From NCBI RefSeq assembly GCF_003337555.1, contig NZ_QPJK01000012.1, positions 1 through 64,000 of the forward strand: 64,000 nt of DNA, read 5' to 3'. Under the pieces are notes generated by a model. It was not told the origin of the DNA. It saw only the letters and a list, made by a program, of their open reading frames with translations, and ran no database searches. This stretch comes from Pseudorhodoferax soli. Its GTDB lineage: Bacteria > Pseudomonadota > Gammaproteobacteria > Burkholderiales > Burkholderiaceae_C. The position numbers and the translations under genes were made by a program. This document shows, piece by piece, positions 19,033 to 29,987 of the stretch (the first letter of the stretch is position 1; every line of letters begins with the position of its first letter).

Positions 19033-19685
19033 CGGCGGAGGACTTCGACGAGGGCCTGGGCCACGACGCGGCCGCGCCGGTCTGGACCGCCTTCGCCGAC
19101 CTCATGGCCGGCTTGCTCGGCGCGTTCGTGCTGATCCTGGTCGGCGTGATCGGCATGCAGCTGGAACTGGACACGCGGCTGCAGGCCGAGATCGCCCAGC
19201 GCAAGGCGCAGACGCAGCGCCTGCAGACGCTGGAGCAGGCGCTGTCCGGCCCGCTCGCGGCCGGCCGGGTGACGCTGGACAACGGCCGCATCGGCATCAG
19301 CGGCAACGTGCTGTTCGCCTTCAACTCCAATGAACTGCAGCCCGAGGGCCGCCAGCTGCTGCAAAGCCTGGCCGGCCCCCTGGCCGCCTACCTGCAGCAG
19401 CGCGAAGAGATCCTGATGGTCAGCGGCTTCACCGACGACCGCCAGGTGCGCGCAAGCAACCGCCAGTTCGCCGACAACTGGGAACTGTCGGCCCAGCGCG
19501 CGCTGACCGTCACGCGCACGCTGATCGAGGAAGGCATTCCCGCATCGGCCGTGTTCGCGGCGGCCTTCGGCTCCGAGCAGGCCGTGGCTTCCAATGCCGA
19601 CGCCGAGGGCCGCGCCCGCAACCGCCGTGTGGAGATCGCGCCGACGCCCAGGCCGGCCCGCACCGACGCCAAGCCGCGTGACTGA
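19029..19685 (+). CDS. MotB/ZorB-like protein: one membrane helix plus OmpA peptidoglycan-binding domain
   Basis: This 218-aa protein has a short cytosolic N-terminus, a single helix (about 18-43) holding Asp24 in [20 protein letters not shown], the position of the proton-carrying Asp of MotB, then a linker coiled coil and an OmpA domain (about 90-212) with [19 protein letters not shown] and ARNRRVEI. It should anchor the motor to peptidoglycan and form the ion path with the DUF802 protein. It overlaps the next gene by 8 bp. Confidence 0.87.
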   Translation: MTAEDFDEGLGHDAAAPVWTAFADLMAGLLGAFVLILVGVIGMQLELDTRLQAEIAQRKAQTQRLQTLEQALSGPLAAGRVTLDNGRIGISGNVLFAFNSNELQPEGRQLLQSLAGPLAAYLQQREEILMVSGFTDDRQVRASNRQFADNWELSAQRALTVTRTLIEEGIPASAVFAAAFGSEQAVASNADAEGRARNRRVEIAPTPRPARTDAKPRD

Positions 19686-20250
19686 ACAGCCCGCCAGCGC
19701 CGCCACCGATCCGCTGCGCGCCCATTTCGTTGCGGCGCTGGCGCGGCGCGCGGCCACGCGCACGGGCGCCGAGCGGGCGCTGCTGGAGGCCCGCCTGGCC
19801 GTGTTGCACGCCGAGGCCCGGCCCGCTGCACCGCCGCCCACGCCCCGCCCCGCTGGGCCCGGCCCCCTGGCCGGCCTGGTGCAGGCCCTGCGCCCGCCCG
19901 CCACGCCCAAGGGCCCACGCGCAGGCCAGACGGCCGAACCGGACATGCTGCAGTTCTTCCGCAGCACCTGGGCCCGGCTGCATGCCGAGCAGCGCCTCAA
20001 GCACGCGCTGGCCGACGCACCCGAGAACCCCGGCCCGCTCAACTCCGAGCACCTGGTGCACCAGGCGCTGCAGCTCATGCGCGGCTGCGCGCCGGACTAC
20101 CTGCGGCATTTCATGGCCCAGGTCGATGCGCTGGCCTGGCTGGAGGATGCGCAGGCCGAAGCCGCGGCCGCTGGCAAGCCGGCGTCCAAAGCCGGCAAGC
20201 CCCCCGCCAGAAAGACCGCGAAGAAGACGGCGCCCAGCAAGCGCACCTAG
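19678..20250 (+). CDS. DUF2894 protein with a basic Lys/Ala/Pro tail
   Basis: This 190-aa protein starts at GTG 19678, overlapping the OmpA-domain gene stop by 8 bp. The middle ([20 protein letters not shown] and [20 protein letters not shown]) is helical and conserved-looking. Residues from about 164 are rich in Lys, Ala and Pro ([17 protein letters not shown]), like histone-H1-type tails that bind nucleic acid or acidic surfaces. The family assignment is from memory. It is the fourth gene of the motor operon and its role is unknown. Confidence 0.72.
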   Translation: MTEQPASAATDPLRAHFVAALARRAATRTGAERALLEARLAVLHAEARPAAPPPTPRPAGPGPLAGLVQALRPPATPKGPRAGQTAEPDMLQFFRSTWARLHAEQRLKHALADAPENPGPLNSEHLVHQALQLMRGCAPDYLRHFMAQVDALAWLEDAQAEAAAAGKPASKAGKPPARKTAKKTAPSKRT

Positions 20251-20338
20251 GGTCATTGCACATGGTGCCGGCCACAGGTGGTGGCCAGAATCGACGTCGG
20301 GCCTCCCCCAAAGCACCCTGTCCGACACAGAACACACC

Positions 20339-21544
20339 ATGACCAGCACCACCTTCGCCCCCATGCCCAACGCCGAGGGCTACTTCGGCCCGTACGGCGG
20401 CCAGCTCGTGCCCCCGCACCTCAAGCAGGCCATGGACGACATCGCCGCTGCCTATGCCCAGATCACGCAGCGCGAGGACTTCCAGCAGGAACTGGCAAGC
20501 CTGTTCGCCGACTACGTCGGCCGGCCCAGCCCGATTTTCCACGCCCGGCGGCTGTCCGCGCAGCTGGGTGGCGCGCAGATCCACCTGAAGCGCGAGGACT
20601 TGAACCACACCGGTGCGCACAAGATCAACCACTGCCTGGGCGAGGCGCTGCTGGCGCGCTTCATGGGCAAGAAGAAGGTCATCGCCGAGACGGGCGCGGG
20701 CCAGCACGGCGTGGCGCTGGCCACGGCCTGCGCGCTGGTCGGCATCCCGTGCGAGATCCACATGGGCCAGGTGGACATCGAGAAGGAACACCCCAACGTC
20801 ACCAAGATGCGCATCCTGGGCTGCAAGCTGGTCGCCGTCACGCGCGGTGCGGCCACGCTCAAGGAGGCCGTGGACAGCGCCTTCGAGGAGTACCTGAACA
20901 ACCCGACCGACTACCTCTACGCGATCGGCTCGGTGGTGGGCCCGCACCCCTTTCCGATGATGGTGCGCGACTTCCAGTCCATCGTCGGCCGCGAGGCACG
21001 CGCGCAGTTCCTGGAGAAGCACGGCCGGCTGCCCGACCATGTGGCGGCCTGCGTGGGCGGCGGCTCCAACGCCATGGGCATCTTCACGGCCTTCCTGGAC
21101 GACGCCCAGGTGCACCTGGTCGGCGTGGAGCCCGCGGGCGAAGGCACGGACAAGCCCGGCCGCCATGCCGCCACCCTGACCATGGGCAAGCCCGGCGCCA
21201 TCCACGGCATGGCCTGCTACGTGCTGGAGAACGCCGACGGCGAGCCGGCCGCCGTGCATTCCGTCGCCTCCGGCCTGGACTACCCGGGCGTGGGGCCGCA
21301 GCACAGCTACCTCAAGGACATCGGCCGCGTGGACTACCAGGCCGCCAGCGATGCGCAATGCCTGGAGGCCTTCATGACGCTGTCGCGCGTGGAGGGCATC
21401 ATCCCGGCGCTGGAGAGTGCCCATGCCGTGGCCTGGGCCATGCGCACGGCACCCGGCCTGCCGGCCGACCACCACATCCTGGTCAACCTGTCCGGCCGCG
21501 GCGACAAGGACGCCGACTACGTGTCGCAGCGCCTGGGCCTGTGA
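20339..21544 (+). CDS. trpB: Tryptophan synthase beta chain, stand-alone
   Basis: This 401-aa PLP enzyme joins indole and serine. The PLP-lysine is in [20 protein letters not shown], the phosphate loop is GGGSNAMG, and GAGQHGVA and LSGRGDKD are present, all marks of TrpB1. No trpA or trpF is adjacent, which is unusual because TrpB1 normally works in an alpha2-beta2 complex encoded by trpBA. It may be the only trpB of the genome or an extra copy. The ATG at 20339 follows an 88-bp gap after the DUF2894 gene. Confidence 0.93.
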   Translation: MTSTTFAPMPNAEGYFGPYGGQLVPPHLKQAMDDIAAAYAQITQREDFQQELASLFADYVGRPSPIFHARRLSAQLGGAQIHLKREDLNHTGAHKINHCLGEALLARFMGKKKVIAETGAGQHGVALATACALVGIPCEIHMGQVDIEKEHPNVTKMRILGCKLVAVTRGAATLKEAVDSAFEEYLNNPTDYLYAIGSVVGPHPFPMMVRDFQSIVGREARAQFLEKHGRLPDHVAACVGGGSNAMGIFTAFLDDAQVHLVGVEPAGEGTDKPGRHAATLTMGKPGAIHGMACYVLENADGEPAAVHSVASGLDYPGVGPQHSYLKDIGRVDYQAASDAQCLEAFMTLSRVEGIIPALESAHAVAWAMRTAPGLPADHHILVNLSGRGDKDADYVSQRLGL

Positions 21545-21557
21545 GCCCCGGCCGGCG

Positions 21558-22244
21558 TCAGCCGGCCAGCGCGGCGCGCATGCTGTCGATCACGCCCTTG
21601 TAATCCTTCTGGCCGAAGATGGCGCTGCCGGCCACGAAGGTGTCGGCACCGGCCGCGGCCACGCGCGCGATGTTGTCGGCCTTGATGCCGCCGTCCACCT
21701 CCAGCCGGATGTCCTTGCCGATGGCGTCGATGCGCTTGCGCACAAGCTCGGTCTTGCGCAGCGCGCTGTCGATGAAGGCCTGGCCGCCGAAACCCGGGTT
21801 CACGCTCATGATCAGCACCAGGTCCAGGTCTTCCAGCACCCAGTCCAGCACATCCAGCGAGGCGGCCGGGTTGAACACCACGCCGGCCTTGCAGCCGGCC
21901 GCGCGGATCGCCTGCACGCTGCGGTGCACGTGGGTGCTCGCATCGGGGTGGAAGCTGATCAGATCGGCGCCAGCCTCGGCGAAGGCGGCGGCCAGCGCGT
22001 CCACGGGCTGCACCATGAGGTGCACGTCGATCGGAACCGGCGTGCCGTCGGCCTTCTTGCACAGGGGCTTGAGCGCCTTGCAGATCATGGGGCCGAAGGT
22101 CAGGTTGGGCACGTAATGGTTGTCCATCACGTCGAAGTGGATCCAGTCGGCGCCAGCGGCGATGACGTTGGTGACCTCCTCGCCGAGCCGCGTGAAATCG
22201 GCGGACAGCAGGGAGGGGGCGATGCGGTAGGCAGGAAGGCTCAT
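21558..22244 (-). CDS. rpe: Ribulose-phosphate 3-epimerase
   Basis: This 228-aa TIM-barrel enzyme interconverts ribulose 5-phosphate and xylulose 5-phosphate in the pentose phosphate and Calvin cycles. [10 protein letters not shown] (residues 8-17), [33 protein letters not shown] and EVDGGI carry the metal and phosphate ligands. The ATG at 22244 gives normal length. It converges on trpB with a 13-bp gap and diverges from apaG. Confidence 0.97.
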   Translation of the reverse strand: MSLPAYRIAPSLLSADFTRLGEEVTNVIAAGADWIHFDVMDNHYVPNLTFGPMICKALKPLCKKADGTPVPIDVHLMVQPVDALAAAFAEAGADLISFHPDASTHVHRSVQAIRAAGCKAGVVFNPAASLDVLDWVLEDLDLVLIMSVNPGFGGQAFIDSALRKTELVRKRIDAIGKDIRLEVDGGIKADNIARVAAAGADTFVAGSAIFGQKDYKGVIDSMRAALAG

Positions 22245-22310
22245 GGGGCCGTATTTTCGCCCAGCCGGGTATTGGCCGCGGAGCGGAGCGGGGCAGGTAG
22301 GATGCCGCCC

Positions 22311-22706
22311 ATGTCCAAGTACCAGTTCACCGCAGAGGCGCAGCCGCACTACCTGCCAGACCAGTCCTCCCCCGAGCAGGCGGTCTACAGCTTCGCCTAC
22401 CAGGTGACCGTCCACAACCGCGGCGACGTGCCCGCACAGCTCATCTCGCGCCACTGGATCATCACCGACGGCCATGGCCACACCGAGGAGGTCAAGGGCC
22501 TGGGCGTGGTCGGCCAGCAGCCGCTGCTGCGCCCCGGCGAATCCTTCCAATACACCAGCGGCTGCCGCCTGCACACGCCCACGGGTTCGATGCGCGGCAG
22601 CTACTTCTGCGTGGCCGAGGACGGCACGCGCTTCGAGGTCGAGATCCCGGCCTTCATCCTCGACGCCGACACGGGCGGCAACGGCGGCGCACGGGTGCTG
22701 CATTGA
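22311..22706 (+). CDS. apaG: ApaG family protein
   Basis: This 131-aa protein has a fibronectin-like beta fold with the ApaG signatures [29 protein letters not shown] and [20 protein letters not shown], and SMRGSYFCV. In enterobacteria apaG lies by apaH. Here it is next to rpe and followed 10 bp later by the Gcr-family gene. Its role is unclear, and links to cobalt/magnesium tolerance are reported in some species. A start three codons upstream (22302) is possible. Confidence 0.93.
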   Translation: MSKYQFTAEAQPHYLPDQSSPEQAVYSFAYQVTVHNRGDVPAQLISRHWIITDGHGHTEEVKGLGVVGQQPLLRPGESFQYTSGCRLHTPTGSMRGSYFCVAEDGTRFEVEIPAFILDADTGGNGGARVLH

Positions 22707-22716
22707 CCCCCCTTCC

Positions 22717-24756
22717 ATGCAGCAAGACATCAACCGCATCCTTGATGCGCTGGACCCGTCGGCGCCACTCGCGCACCGCCACATCTGGCTGATCGGCGTG
22801 CTCGACTGGGTGCGCGGCGACGGCAAGTCCGTTGCGGCCGCCGTGAGCCGCGTGCAGTTCCTCGTCGAAGCGCTCGAAGCCCGGCCTGAACTGCTGCCGC
22901 GCCTGCGCGCCTGGTGGCGCACCATGGTGCTCACGGTGGACTTCTCCGTGCTGCTGGGCGATCACGGCTTCGCGCCGCGCACGGCTTTTGCCAGTGAGTT
23001 CAACGAGCGGCTACGGCGCAAGCTGCTGCCCGGCACGCCCGAAACCGTGGACGCCTCGGCGCTGTTCTCGCTGGCGTTCCCGCGCCGCATCGACGGCGCC
23101 TGGCTGGCCGCGCTCGACGAGCCGCTGCTGCAACGCCTGGCGCACCAGCTGTCCGACCCCGAGGACCCCCGCACGCCGCCCTGGCAAAGCGTGGTGCTGG
23201 ACGCCATCACCTACTGCGCAGGCCAGATCCAGGCCAACGGTTTCGCGCCCGAGCTGCGCCTGCGCATGGGCCCCAAGGCGCGCAGCGACCGCGCTTTCCA
23301 CGCCCTCGTGGGCGATGTGGACCAGCTCGCGCGCGCCGTGCGCCAGACCGCCTCGCAGGAGGCCGTGGACGCCGCGGCCCAGCAGCTGCGCGAGCGGCTG
23401 GAGTCCTGCCGCCAGGCCGTGGGCGACGTCTATGCGCACCTGGAGGAGAACGGCATCTCGGTCGGCGTGGTGTTCCGGCTGCGCCAGCTGCGCGAGCGCA
23501 TCGTGCGCGTGCGCGAGCTGCTAGACATGCTGCTGGGCGGCAAGCCGCTGGCCAGCGGCGCGCGCCTGATCGCGCGGCTGGCCCAGGCCGAGCAGGACAA
23601 GAAGAGCCTGCGCGCCCTCGTCACGGCCAACTCCTCGCTGCTGGCGGCCAAGGTGGCCGAGCGCAGCGCCGAGACCGGCGAGCACTACATCACGCGCGAC
23701 GTGCCCGCCTACCTGCGCATGCTGCGCAAAGCCGCAGGCGGCGGCTTTCTGACCGGCTTCACGGTGCTGCTCAAGTTCGGCATCATGGCCATCGGTCTGT
23801 CGGCGTTCTGGGGCGGTTTCTGGGCCGGCGTGTCCTACGCCGCGAGCTTCGTACTGATCCAGCTGCTGCATTGCACGCTGGCCACCAAGCAACCGGCCAT
23901 GACGGCGCCGGCCATGGCCGCCAGGCTGCGCGACCTGACGGGCGACGCGGTGACACGCTTCGTCGACGAGATCACCCATCTCACGCGCTCGCAGGTGGCG
24001 GCCGTGCTGGGCAACCTGCTGGTGGTGGTGCCCACGGTGCTGGGCATCAGCCTGTTGATGCTGCACACGCTGGGCCACCCCATGCTGGACGCCAAGGGCG
24101 CGCAGTACGTGCTGCACTCGCTGGACCTGCGCGGCCCCACGCTGCTGTTCGCAGCCTTCACGGGCGTGCTGCTGTTCGCGGCCAGCATCATCGGCGGCTG
24201 GGCCGAGAACTGGTTCGTGCTGCACCGGCTGGATTCGGCGCTGCGCTACAACCCGCGCATCACGCGCGTGCTGGGCGCCGGCCGCGCGGCCCGCTGGGCC
24301 GGCTACATGCGCGAGAACATCTCGGGCTTCGCCTCCAACATCACCCTGGGTTTCATGCTCGGGCTGGTGCCGGCCTTCCTGGCGTTCTTCGCCGTCGGCC
24401 TGGACGTGCGCCACGTGACGCTGTCGGCCGGCCAGCTGGCGGCGGCGGCCTCGGCGCTGGGCCCGGCGGTGCTGCGCGAGGAAGCCTTCTGGTGGTGCGT
24501 GGCCGCGATCCCGCTGATCGGCGCGCTGAACCTGGCTGTCAGCTTCTACCTCGCCTTCCGCGTCGCGGCACGCGCCCACAACGTGAGCAACGTGGACCGC
24601 GCGCGCATCTACGCCGCCATCCGCGCGCGGCTGCGGCACCGGCCACTGCAATTCTTTTTGCCCGCCGTGCGGCCCGCCGCCTCGGGCACGCCCGACAACG
24701 ACACCCCAAGGAGACCCCCATCCGATGCAGGACCTGCTGACCTTCTGGAACGCTGA
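22717..24756 (+). CDS. Gcr-family (COG4389) multi-pass membrane protein, historically 'site-specific recombinase'
   Basis: This 679-aa protein has a helical cytosolic N-terminal half (residues 1-330) and about six membrane helices in the C-terminal half (for example [40 protein letters not shown] and [20 protein letters not shown]). It matches my recollection of proteins named gonococcal recombinase, but no tyrosine- or serine-recombinase catalytic motif is visible. Function unknown. The stop overlaps the antiporter gene by 32 bp, so the two may work together. Confidence 0.75.
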   Translation: MQQDINRILDALDPSAPLAHRHIWLIGVLDWVRGDGKSVAAAVSRVQFLVEALEARPELLPRLRAWWRTMVLTVDFSVLLGDHGFAPRTAFASEFNERLRRKLLPGTPETVDASALFSLAFPRRIDGAWLAALDEPLLQRLAHQLSDPEDPRTPPWQSVVLDAITYCAGQIQANGFAPELRLRMGPKARSDRAFHALVGDVDQLARAVRQTASQEAVDAAAQQLRERLESCRQAVGDVYAHLEENGISVGVVFRLRQLRERIVRVRELLDMLLGGKPLASGARLIARLAQAEQDKKSLRALVTANSSLLAAKVAERSAETGEHYITRDVPAYLRMLRKAAGGGFLTGFTVLLKFGIMAIGLSAFWGGFWAGVSYAASFVLIQLLHCTLATKQPAMTAPAMAARLRDLTGDAVTRFVDEITHLTRSQVAAVLGNLLVVVPTVLGISLLMLHTLGHPMLDAKGAQYVLHSLDLRGPTLLFAAFTGVLLFAASIIGGWAENWFVLHRLDSALRYNPRITRVLGAGRAARWAGYMRENISGFASNITLGFMLGLVPAFLAFFAVGLDVRHVTLSAGQLAAAASALGPAVLREEAFWWCVAAIPLIGALNLAVSFYLAFRVAARAHNVSNVDRARIYAAIRARLRHRPLQFFLPAVRPAASGTPDNDTPRRPPSDAGPADLLER

Positions 24757-25978
24757 CGGAGCCAGCGCCAGCCTGCCCACGCTGGCCTGGTCCCTGGTGC
24801 TGGCCTTCGCGGCCGCAGCCGGCTATCTGGTGCAACGCCACAGCGGCCTGCCCAAGGTGGCGGGCTACTCGGTGGTCGGCGCCATCGCCGGTTTCTTCGG
24901 CTTCGCCGACGCGGCCTGGCCGCTGGCCGGCAATGCGCTGTTCCTGCTCCAGATTGCGATTGCCGTGGTGCTCTTCGAGGCTGGCGCACGCATCTCGCTG
25001 CGCTGGTTCCAGCACAACCCCATGGTGCTGGTGCAGTCGCTGCTCGAGTCGGTGCTGACCTTCGTCGCCGTCTACTGGCTGCTGCGCCAGTTCGACCTGG
25101 CCCCCATCGCCGCCCAGGCGCTGGCCGTGGTGGCGGTGGTGGCCTCGCCCGCCGTGCTCACGCGCGTGGTCATGGACACGCATGCGGCCGGCCCTGTGAC
25201 GGAGCGCGCGATTGCACTGTCCACGCTGTCCACGCTGTACGCGCTGACCATCGGCAGCGCGCTGGCCGGCCTCATCGAGGCCGGCGAGAACACGGGTGTG
25301 CTGGAGACCATCGCGCCGCTGTTCAAGCTGCTGGCCCTGTCGCTGGCCGTGGCGGCGCTGCTGGGGCTGGCCATCCGCACGGCACTGCGCGTGATGAGCC
25401 CGACCAGCGAGAACACCTCCATGCTGCTGCTCGCGCTGATCGCGGCCAGCACGGCGCTGGCCACGCTCGTGGGCGGTTCGGCCGCGCTGTCGGCCTTGCT
25501 GGCCGGCCTGTTGCTCAAGCAGCTCAACCCGCGGCCCTGGATCTGGCCACGCCAACTTGGCACGGCGGCCTCGATGCTGACCATGCTGATGTTCGTGCTG
25601 GTCTCCACCGTGGCGGCCGGCACGGTCTGGACTGCGGCCGGCGCGGCATTGGTGCTGGGTGTGGTGGCCGTGCGCCTGCTGGCCAAGGTGCTCGGCACGG
25701 TGCTGGCCAGCCCGGGCAGCGGTCTGCGGCTGTCGCAGGCGCTGTGGACGGGCTGCGCCATGTCGCCCATGTCATCCGTCGCGCTGCTGCTGGCCTCGCA
25801 GTTCGCGCTGGCGTCCACAGCGCACGGTGCGGTCATCACCGGTGTGGCCCTGCCCTGCATTCTGTTGATGGAGGTGGTCGGCGCCGTGATCGCCACGGTG
25901 GCACTGCGGCGCGCCGGCGAGAGCGGCCGCGACCACGCACGCGAGGCCGGCGACAGCGGCCGGGGAGCATTGGAATGA
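24725..25978 (+). CDS. CPA2-type cation:proton antiporter
   Basis: This 417-aa integral membrane protein has about 11-12 helices and the CPA2-like pattern [20 protein letters not shown] (residues 75-94), [16 protein letters not shown] and [16 protein letters not shown]. Such proteins exchange Na+ or K+ for H+. It lacks a C-terminal RCK/TrkA domain and ends in a short charged tail. It overlaps the Gcr-family gene upstream by 32 bp and the ybdK-like gene downstream by 4 bp (ATGA), so one operon is likely. Confidence 0.85.
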   Translation: MQDLLTFWNADGASASLPTLAWSLVLAFAAAAGYLVQRHSGLPKVAGYSVVGAIAGFFGFADAAWPLAGNALFLLQIAIAVVLFEAGARISLRWFQHNPMVLVQSLLESVLTFVAVYWLLRQFDLAPIAAQALAVVAVVASPAVLTRVVMDTHAAGPVTERAIALSTLSTLYALTIGSALAGLIEAGENTGVLETIAPLFKLLALSLAVAALLGLAIRTALRVMSPTSENTSMLLLALIAASTALATLVGGSAALSALLAGLLLKQLNPRPWIWPRQLGTAASMLTMLMFVLVSTVAAGTVWTAAGAALVLGVVAVRLLAKVLGTVLASPGSGLRLSQALWTGCAMSPMSSVALLLASQFALASTAHGAVITGVALPCILLMEVVGAVIATVALRRAGESGRDHAREAGDSGRGALE

Positions 25979-27126
25979 GCGCAGCCGCCAACGAACCGCA
26001 GCAGCCCATCGGCCTGGAACCCTTCGGCCAGTCGGCCGCCCTGTCGCTGGGCGTGGAACTCGAGCTGCAACTCGTCAACACGCACAACTACGACCTCGCC
26101 CCCTACGCCGAGGACATGCTGCGCCTGATGGCCGGGCGCAAGTTGCCCGGCTCAGTGGTGCCGGAGATGACCTCCAGCATGATCGAGATCTCCACCGGCG
26201 TGTGCACGAGTGCGGGCCAGGCGCTGGACGAGCTCACGCAGCTGCGCGACGCGCTCGTCGCCTGCGCCGACAAGCTCAACATCGCCATCCTGGGCGGCGG
26301 CACGCACGCCTTCCAGCAGTGGCACCAGCAGCGCATCTACGACAAGCCGCGCTTTCGCGAGCTCTCGGCGTTGTACGGCTATCTGTCCAAGCAGTTCACG
26401 ATCTTCGGCCAGCACGTGCACATCGGCTGCCCCGATGCCGACACTGCGCTCGTCACGCTGCACCAGATGTCGCGCTACATCCCGCATTGCATCGCGCTGT
26501 CGGCCTCCTCACCCTATGTGCAGGGGCAGGACACGGCCTTCGACTCGGCGCGGCTGAACTCGGTGTTCGCGTTCCCGCTGTCGGGCCGCGCGCCGTTCGC
26601 GCTGACCTGGGACGCCTTCGCGGACTACTTCACCAAGATGACCCGCACCGGCGTGGTCAGGAGCATGAAGGATTTCTACTGGGACATCCGCCCCAAGCCC
26701 GAGTACGGCACGATCGAGATCCGCGTGTTCGACACGCCGCTGACGGTGCAGCGCGCCGCCGCGCTGGCCGCCTACGTGCAGAGCCTGGCCGCCTGGTGCA
26801 TGCACGACAAGCCGTTCATGCCGACGGACGACGACTACCTGGTCTACACCTACAACCGCTTCCAGGCGTGCCGCTTCGGGCTGGACGCGGTCTATGTCGA
26901 CCCGGCCACGGGCGAGCACATGGCACTGCGCGAGCACATCCTGGCCACCATGGACCGCATCGCGCCGCATGCGCGCGAACTCGGGGCAGAGAACGGCCTG
27001 GCGCTGCTGCGCGCCGACGTGCAGGCCAGCCGCAACGACGCACGCTGGCTGCGCGAGCGGCAAGGCGAGGAGCGGCTGCTGGCCGAAGTCGTGCGCCAGG
27101 CCGCCGGCCGCTTCCGGGAAGCTTGA
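25975..27126 (+). CDS. YbdK-type carboxylate-amine ligase (GCS2 family)
   Basis: This 383-aa protein belongs to glutamate-cysteine ligase family 2. [10 protein letters not shown] (residues 26-35), [16 protein letters not shown] and [11 protein letters not shown] carry the expected Glu/His metal and ATP ligands, and [14 protein letters not shown] is conserved. E. coli YbdK shows only weak glutamate-cysteine ligase activity, so the physiological substrate is open. The ATG overlaps the antiporter stop, and thiL follows after 1 bp. Confidence 0.9.
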   Translation: MSAAANEPQQPIGLEPFGQSAALSLGVELELQLVNTHNYDLAPYAEDMLRLMAGRKLPGSVVPEMTSSMIEISTGVCTSAGQALDELTQLRDALVACADKLNIAILGGGTHAFQQWHQQRIYDKPRFRELSALYGYLSKQFTIFGQHVHIGCPDADTALVTLHQMSRYIPHCIALSASSPYVQGQDTAFDSARLNSVFAFPLSGRAPFALTWDAFADYFTKMTRTGVVRSMKDFYWDIRPKPEYGTIEIRVFDTPLTVQRAAALAAYVQSLAAWCMHDKPFMPTDDDYLVYTYNRFQACRFGLDAVYVDPATGEHMALREHILATMDRIAPHARELGAENGLALLRADVQASRNDARWLRERQGEERLLAEVVRQAAGRFREA

Positions 27127-27127
27127 G

Positions 27128-28084
27128 ATGGGCGAGTTCGACCTCATCGAGCGCTTCTTCAAGCGCCCCGTGCGCCGCGCCGCGCTGGGTGTGGGGGACG
27201 ACTGCGCGCTGCTGCAGCCCGCACCCGGCATGCATCTGGCCGTCTCCAGCGACATGCTGGTCGAGGGCCGGCACTTTCTGTCCACCGTCGACCCGCGCGC
27301 GCTGGGCCACAAGGCGCTGGCCGTGAACCTGTCGGATCTGGCGGCCTGCGGTGCCAAGCCGCTGGCCTTCACGCTGGCACTGGCGCTGCCTTCGGCCGAT
27401 GCGGCCTGGCTGGGCCCGTTCTCCGAAGGCCTGCTCGCGCTGGCCGATGCGCACGGCTGCGAACTCGTGGGCGGCGACACCACGCGCGGCCCGCTGAACA
27501 TCTGCATCACCGTGTTCGGCGAGGTGCCGCGCGGCCAGGCCCTGCTGCGCTCGGGCGCGCAGGCCGGCGACGACATCTACGTGAGCGGCACGGTCGGCGA
27601 TGCGCGGCTCGCGCTCGAGGTGTTCCGCGGACAACTGGCGATGCCGCAGGAGGTGTTCACGCAGGCGCGGGCGCGCATGGAGCAGCCCACGCCCCGCGTG
27701 GCGCTGGGCCTGGCGTTGCGCGGTGTGGCCACGGCAGCCGTGGACGTCAGCGACGGGCTGCTCGGCGACCTCGGCCATGTGCTCAAGGCCTCGGGCCTGG
27801 GGGCGCGCATCGAGGCAGCCGCGGCGCAGCGCCTGATGGGCTGCGCCGACGCCCCGCTCTCGCCGGCCCAGCGCCTGGACTTCGCGCTGGCCGGTGGCGA
27901 CGATTACGAGCTGGCGTTCACGGCGCCGCCGTCGGCGCGCGGCCAGGTGAAGGGCGCGGTCGCCCACGCGCAGGTGCAGGTCACGCGCATCGGCAGCACC
28001 ACCGCCGAGCCCGGCGTGCGGGTCGTCGATGCCCAAGGACAGCCGTTGGAGCAGCGCTTCGGCTCCTTCGATCACTTCGGCTGA
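27128..28084 (+). CDS. thiL: Thiamine-monophosphate kinase
   Basis: This 318-aa enzyme phosphorylates thiamine monophosphate to thiamine diphosphate. The family motifs are GVGDDCALL (residues 21-29), NLSDLAACGAKPLAFTLALA, VGGDTTRGPLNI, AVDVSDGLLGDLGHV and GGDDYELAF. It lies in a tight run of genes after ybdK and 4 bp before a lipoprotein gene. Only part of thiamine metabolism is present in the window. Confidence 0.96.
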   Translation: MGEFDLIERFFKRPVRRAALGVGDDCALLQPAPGMHLAVSSDMLVEGRHFLSTVDPRALGHKALAVNLSDLAACGAKPLAFTLALALPSADAAWLGPFSEGLLALADAHGCELVGGDTTRGPLNICITVFGEVPRGQALLRSGAQAGDDIYVSGTVGDARLALEVFRGQLAMPQEVFTQARARMEQPTPRVALGLALRGVATAAVDVSDGLLGDLGHVLKASGLGARIEAAAAQRLMGCADAPLSPAQRLDFALAGGDDYELAFTAPPSARGQVKGAVAHAQVQVTRIGSTTAEPGVRVVDAQGQPLEQRFGSFDHFG

Positions 28085-28088
28085 AACC

Positions 28089-28808
28089 ATGCAACGCCGC
28101 CTGCTGCTGCTGGCCCTGCCGCTGGGCGCTGCAGCGTGCACCAGTCCCCCGCAGACGCGCGGCACCGCGCGCGGCGAGCCGGCCTCGGCCGGCGAGGCCG
28201 TGCAGTCGGACACCAACCGCATGGCCACGCTGGCCATGCGCGACAACCTGGCCAGCCTGATGCTGCTGGCCGACAAGCTGTACCGGCGCAACCCCGCCGA
28301 ATGGCGGCGCAGTGGCCAGGCCGGCCGCGAAGCCGCACTCGACAACCTGGCTGCGGCGATCCGCCTGGCCCAGCCCCCCGCCTCGCTGCAGGGCAAGCGC
28401 GACATCGCCGCCATGGCGCTGGCGCTGCAGCCCGACTTCGTGGGCGACCGCGTGAACGCCTTCGTCTACGCCACGGCCGACATGCTGATCACGGCCCACG
28501 GCGGCAAGACCAGCTTCAACCTGCTGGACGGCCTGGAGCCGCAGCTGCTGCACAACGCCGCGCGCAACATCGAGGCCGCCGCCTGGTTGCTGGCCACCCG
28601 CCGCAATACGCTGGGCCAGCCCTTGCTGCTGGCCGACGAGATCAATGCCAACGAGCGCAACCTGAGCTTCGAGCGCGAGTTCGGCAAGATCATCGGCCGG
28701 CTCGACCTGCTGGCCGCCTACCTGACCGAGAAGCTGCGGCGGGCCGCCATCGGCTACGTGCAAAGCCTGTTGGGCGGCCAATTCTTCCAGTTTCTTCCCG
28801 TGCGCTGA
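28089..28808 (+). CDS. Small putative lipoprotein of unknown function
   Basis: This 239-aa protein starts MQRRLLLLALPLGAAACTSP, a lipoprotein signal with lipobox GAAAC (Cys17). The mature part is helical and polar (MRDNLASLMLLADKLYRRNP, LLDGLEPQLLHNAARNIEAA). No domain is recognised. It follows thiL by 4 bp and precedes hemE by 33 bp, so it may be co-transcribed with either. Confidence 0.7.
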   Translation: MQRRLLLLALPLGAAACTSPPQTRGTARGEPASAGEAVQSDTNRMATLAMRDNLASLMLLADKLYRRNPAEWRRSGQAGREAALDNLAAAIRLAQPPASLQGKRDIAAMALALQPDFVGDRVNAFVYATADMLITAHGGKTSFNLLDGLEPQLLHNAARNIEAAAWLLATRRNTLGQPLLLADEINANERNLSFEREFGKIIGRLDLLAAYLTEKLRRAAIGYVQSLLGGQFFQFLPVR

Positions 28809-28841
28809 GGCCCCGAGAGCGGTGGGCGACAATCCCGCCCC

Positions 28842-29927
28842 ATGTTTGCCCCGCTCCAGAACGATACGTTCCTGCGCGCCTGCCTGCGCCAGGCCACCGA
28901 CCACACGCCGATCTGGCTGATGCGCCAGGCGGGCCGCTACCTGCCCGAATACCGCGCAACCCGCGCCAGGGCCGGCAGCTTCATGGGGCTGGCCACCAAC
29001 CCGGACTACGCGACCGAGGTCACGCTGCAGCCGCTGGAGCGTTATCCGCTGGACGCGGCCATCCTGTTCAGCGACATCCTGACCGTGCCCGACGCCATGG
29101 GCCTGGGCCTGTCATTCGCGCTGGGCGAAGGCCCGCGCTTCGCCACACCGGTGCACGACGAGGCCGCCGTGGCGAAACTGGCCGTGCCGGACATGGACAA
29201 GCTGCGCTACGTGTTCGATGCGGTCACGTCCATCCGCCGCGCGTTGAACGGCCGCGTGCCGCTGATCGGCTTCTCGGGCAGCCCCTGGACGCTGGCCTGC
29301 TACATGGTGGAAGGCCAGGGCTCGGACGACTACCGCCTGGTCAAAAGCATGCTGTACGGACGGCCCGACCTCATGCACCGCATGCTGCAGATCAACGCCA
29401 CAGCCGTGGCCGCCTACCTGAACGCCCAGATCGAGGCCGGTGCCCAGGCCGTGATGCTGTTCGACAGCTGGGGCGGCGTGCTGGCAGACGGCGCGTTCCA
29501 GGAGTTCAGCCTGGCCTACACGCAGCAGGTGCTGGGCCAGCTCAAGACCACGCACGACGGCCAGACCATCCCGCGCATCGTGTTCACCAAGGGCGGCGGC
29601 ATCTGGCTGGACCAGATGGCGGAGCTCGATTGCGAGGTGCTGGGCCTGGACTGGACCGTGAACATGGGCCAGGCGCGCGCGCGCGCTGGCGACCGCAAGG
29701 CGCTGCAGGGAAACCTCGACCCCAACGTGCTGTTCGCGCCGCCGCAGGCCGTGGCCGCCGAGGCCCGCCGCGTGCTGGACAGCTTCGGCACGCCGCACCA
29801 GGGGCCGGGCCAAGGGCCGACGCAGATCTTCAACCTGGGCCACGGCATCAACCAGCACACGCCGCCCGAGCACGTGACGGCGCTGGTGGAAGCAGTCCAC
29901 AGCCACTCGCGCGAGCTGCGCCGCTGA
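28842..29927 (+). CDS. hemE: Uroporphyrinogen decarboxylase
   Basis: This 361-aa TIM-barrel enzyme removes four carboxyl groups from uroporphyrinogen III in haem synthesis. Signatures are [16 protein letters not shown] (residues 25-40), the catalytic-site [30 protein letters not shown] and [15 protein letters not shown]. The length is typical. It precedes priA with a 352-bp AT-richer gap holding DnaA boxes. Confidence 0.97.
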   Translation: MFAPLQNDTFLRACLRQATDHTPIWLMRQAGRYLPEYRATRARAGSFMGLATNPDYATEVTLQPLERYPLDAAILFSDILTVPDAMGLGLSFALGEGPRFATPVHDEAAVAKLAVPDMDKLRYVFDAVTSIRRALNGRVPLIGFSGSPWTLACYMVEGQGSDDYRLVKSMLYGRPDLMHRMLQINATAVAAYLNAQIEAGAQAVMLFDSWGGVLADGAFQEFSLAYTQQVLGQLKTTHDGQTIPRIVFTKGGGIWLDQMAELDCEVLGLDWTVNMGQARARAGDRKALQGNLDPNVLFAPPQAVAAEARRVLDSFGTPHQGPGQGPTQIFNLGHGINQHTPPEHVTALVEAVHSHSRELRR

Positions 29928-29987
29928 CACATTTCCCAGGGTTTGCATACACGGCGCCGGCTGTGAAAGAGTTTGCACCTGCTCCAC

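Noticed and set aside
15410-20250. A complete Zorya anti-phage system
   Set aside because: Only ZorA/ZorB-like architecture is present. No ZorC, helicase/nuclease ZorD or HNH ZorE is found, and the flanking genes are housekeeping.
22717-24756. True site-specific recombinase gene
   Set aside because: No catalytic Tyr/Ser recombinase motif, many membrane helices, and no attachment sites or mobile genes nearby.
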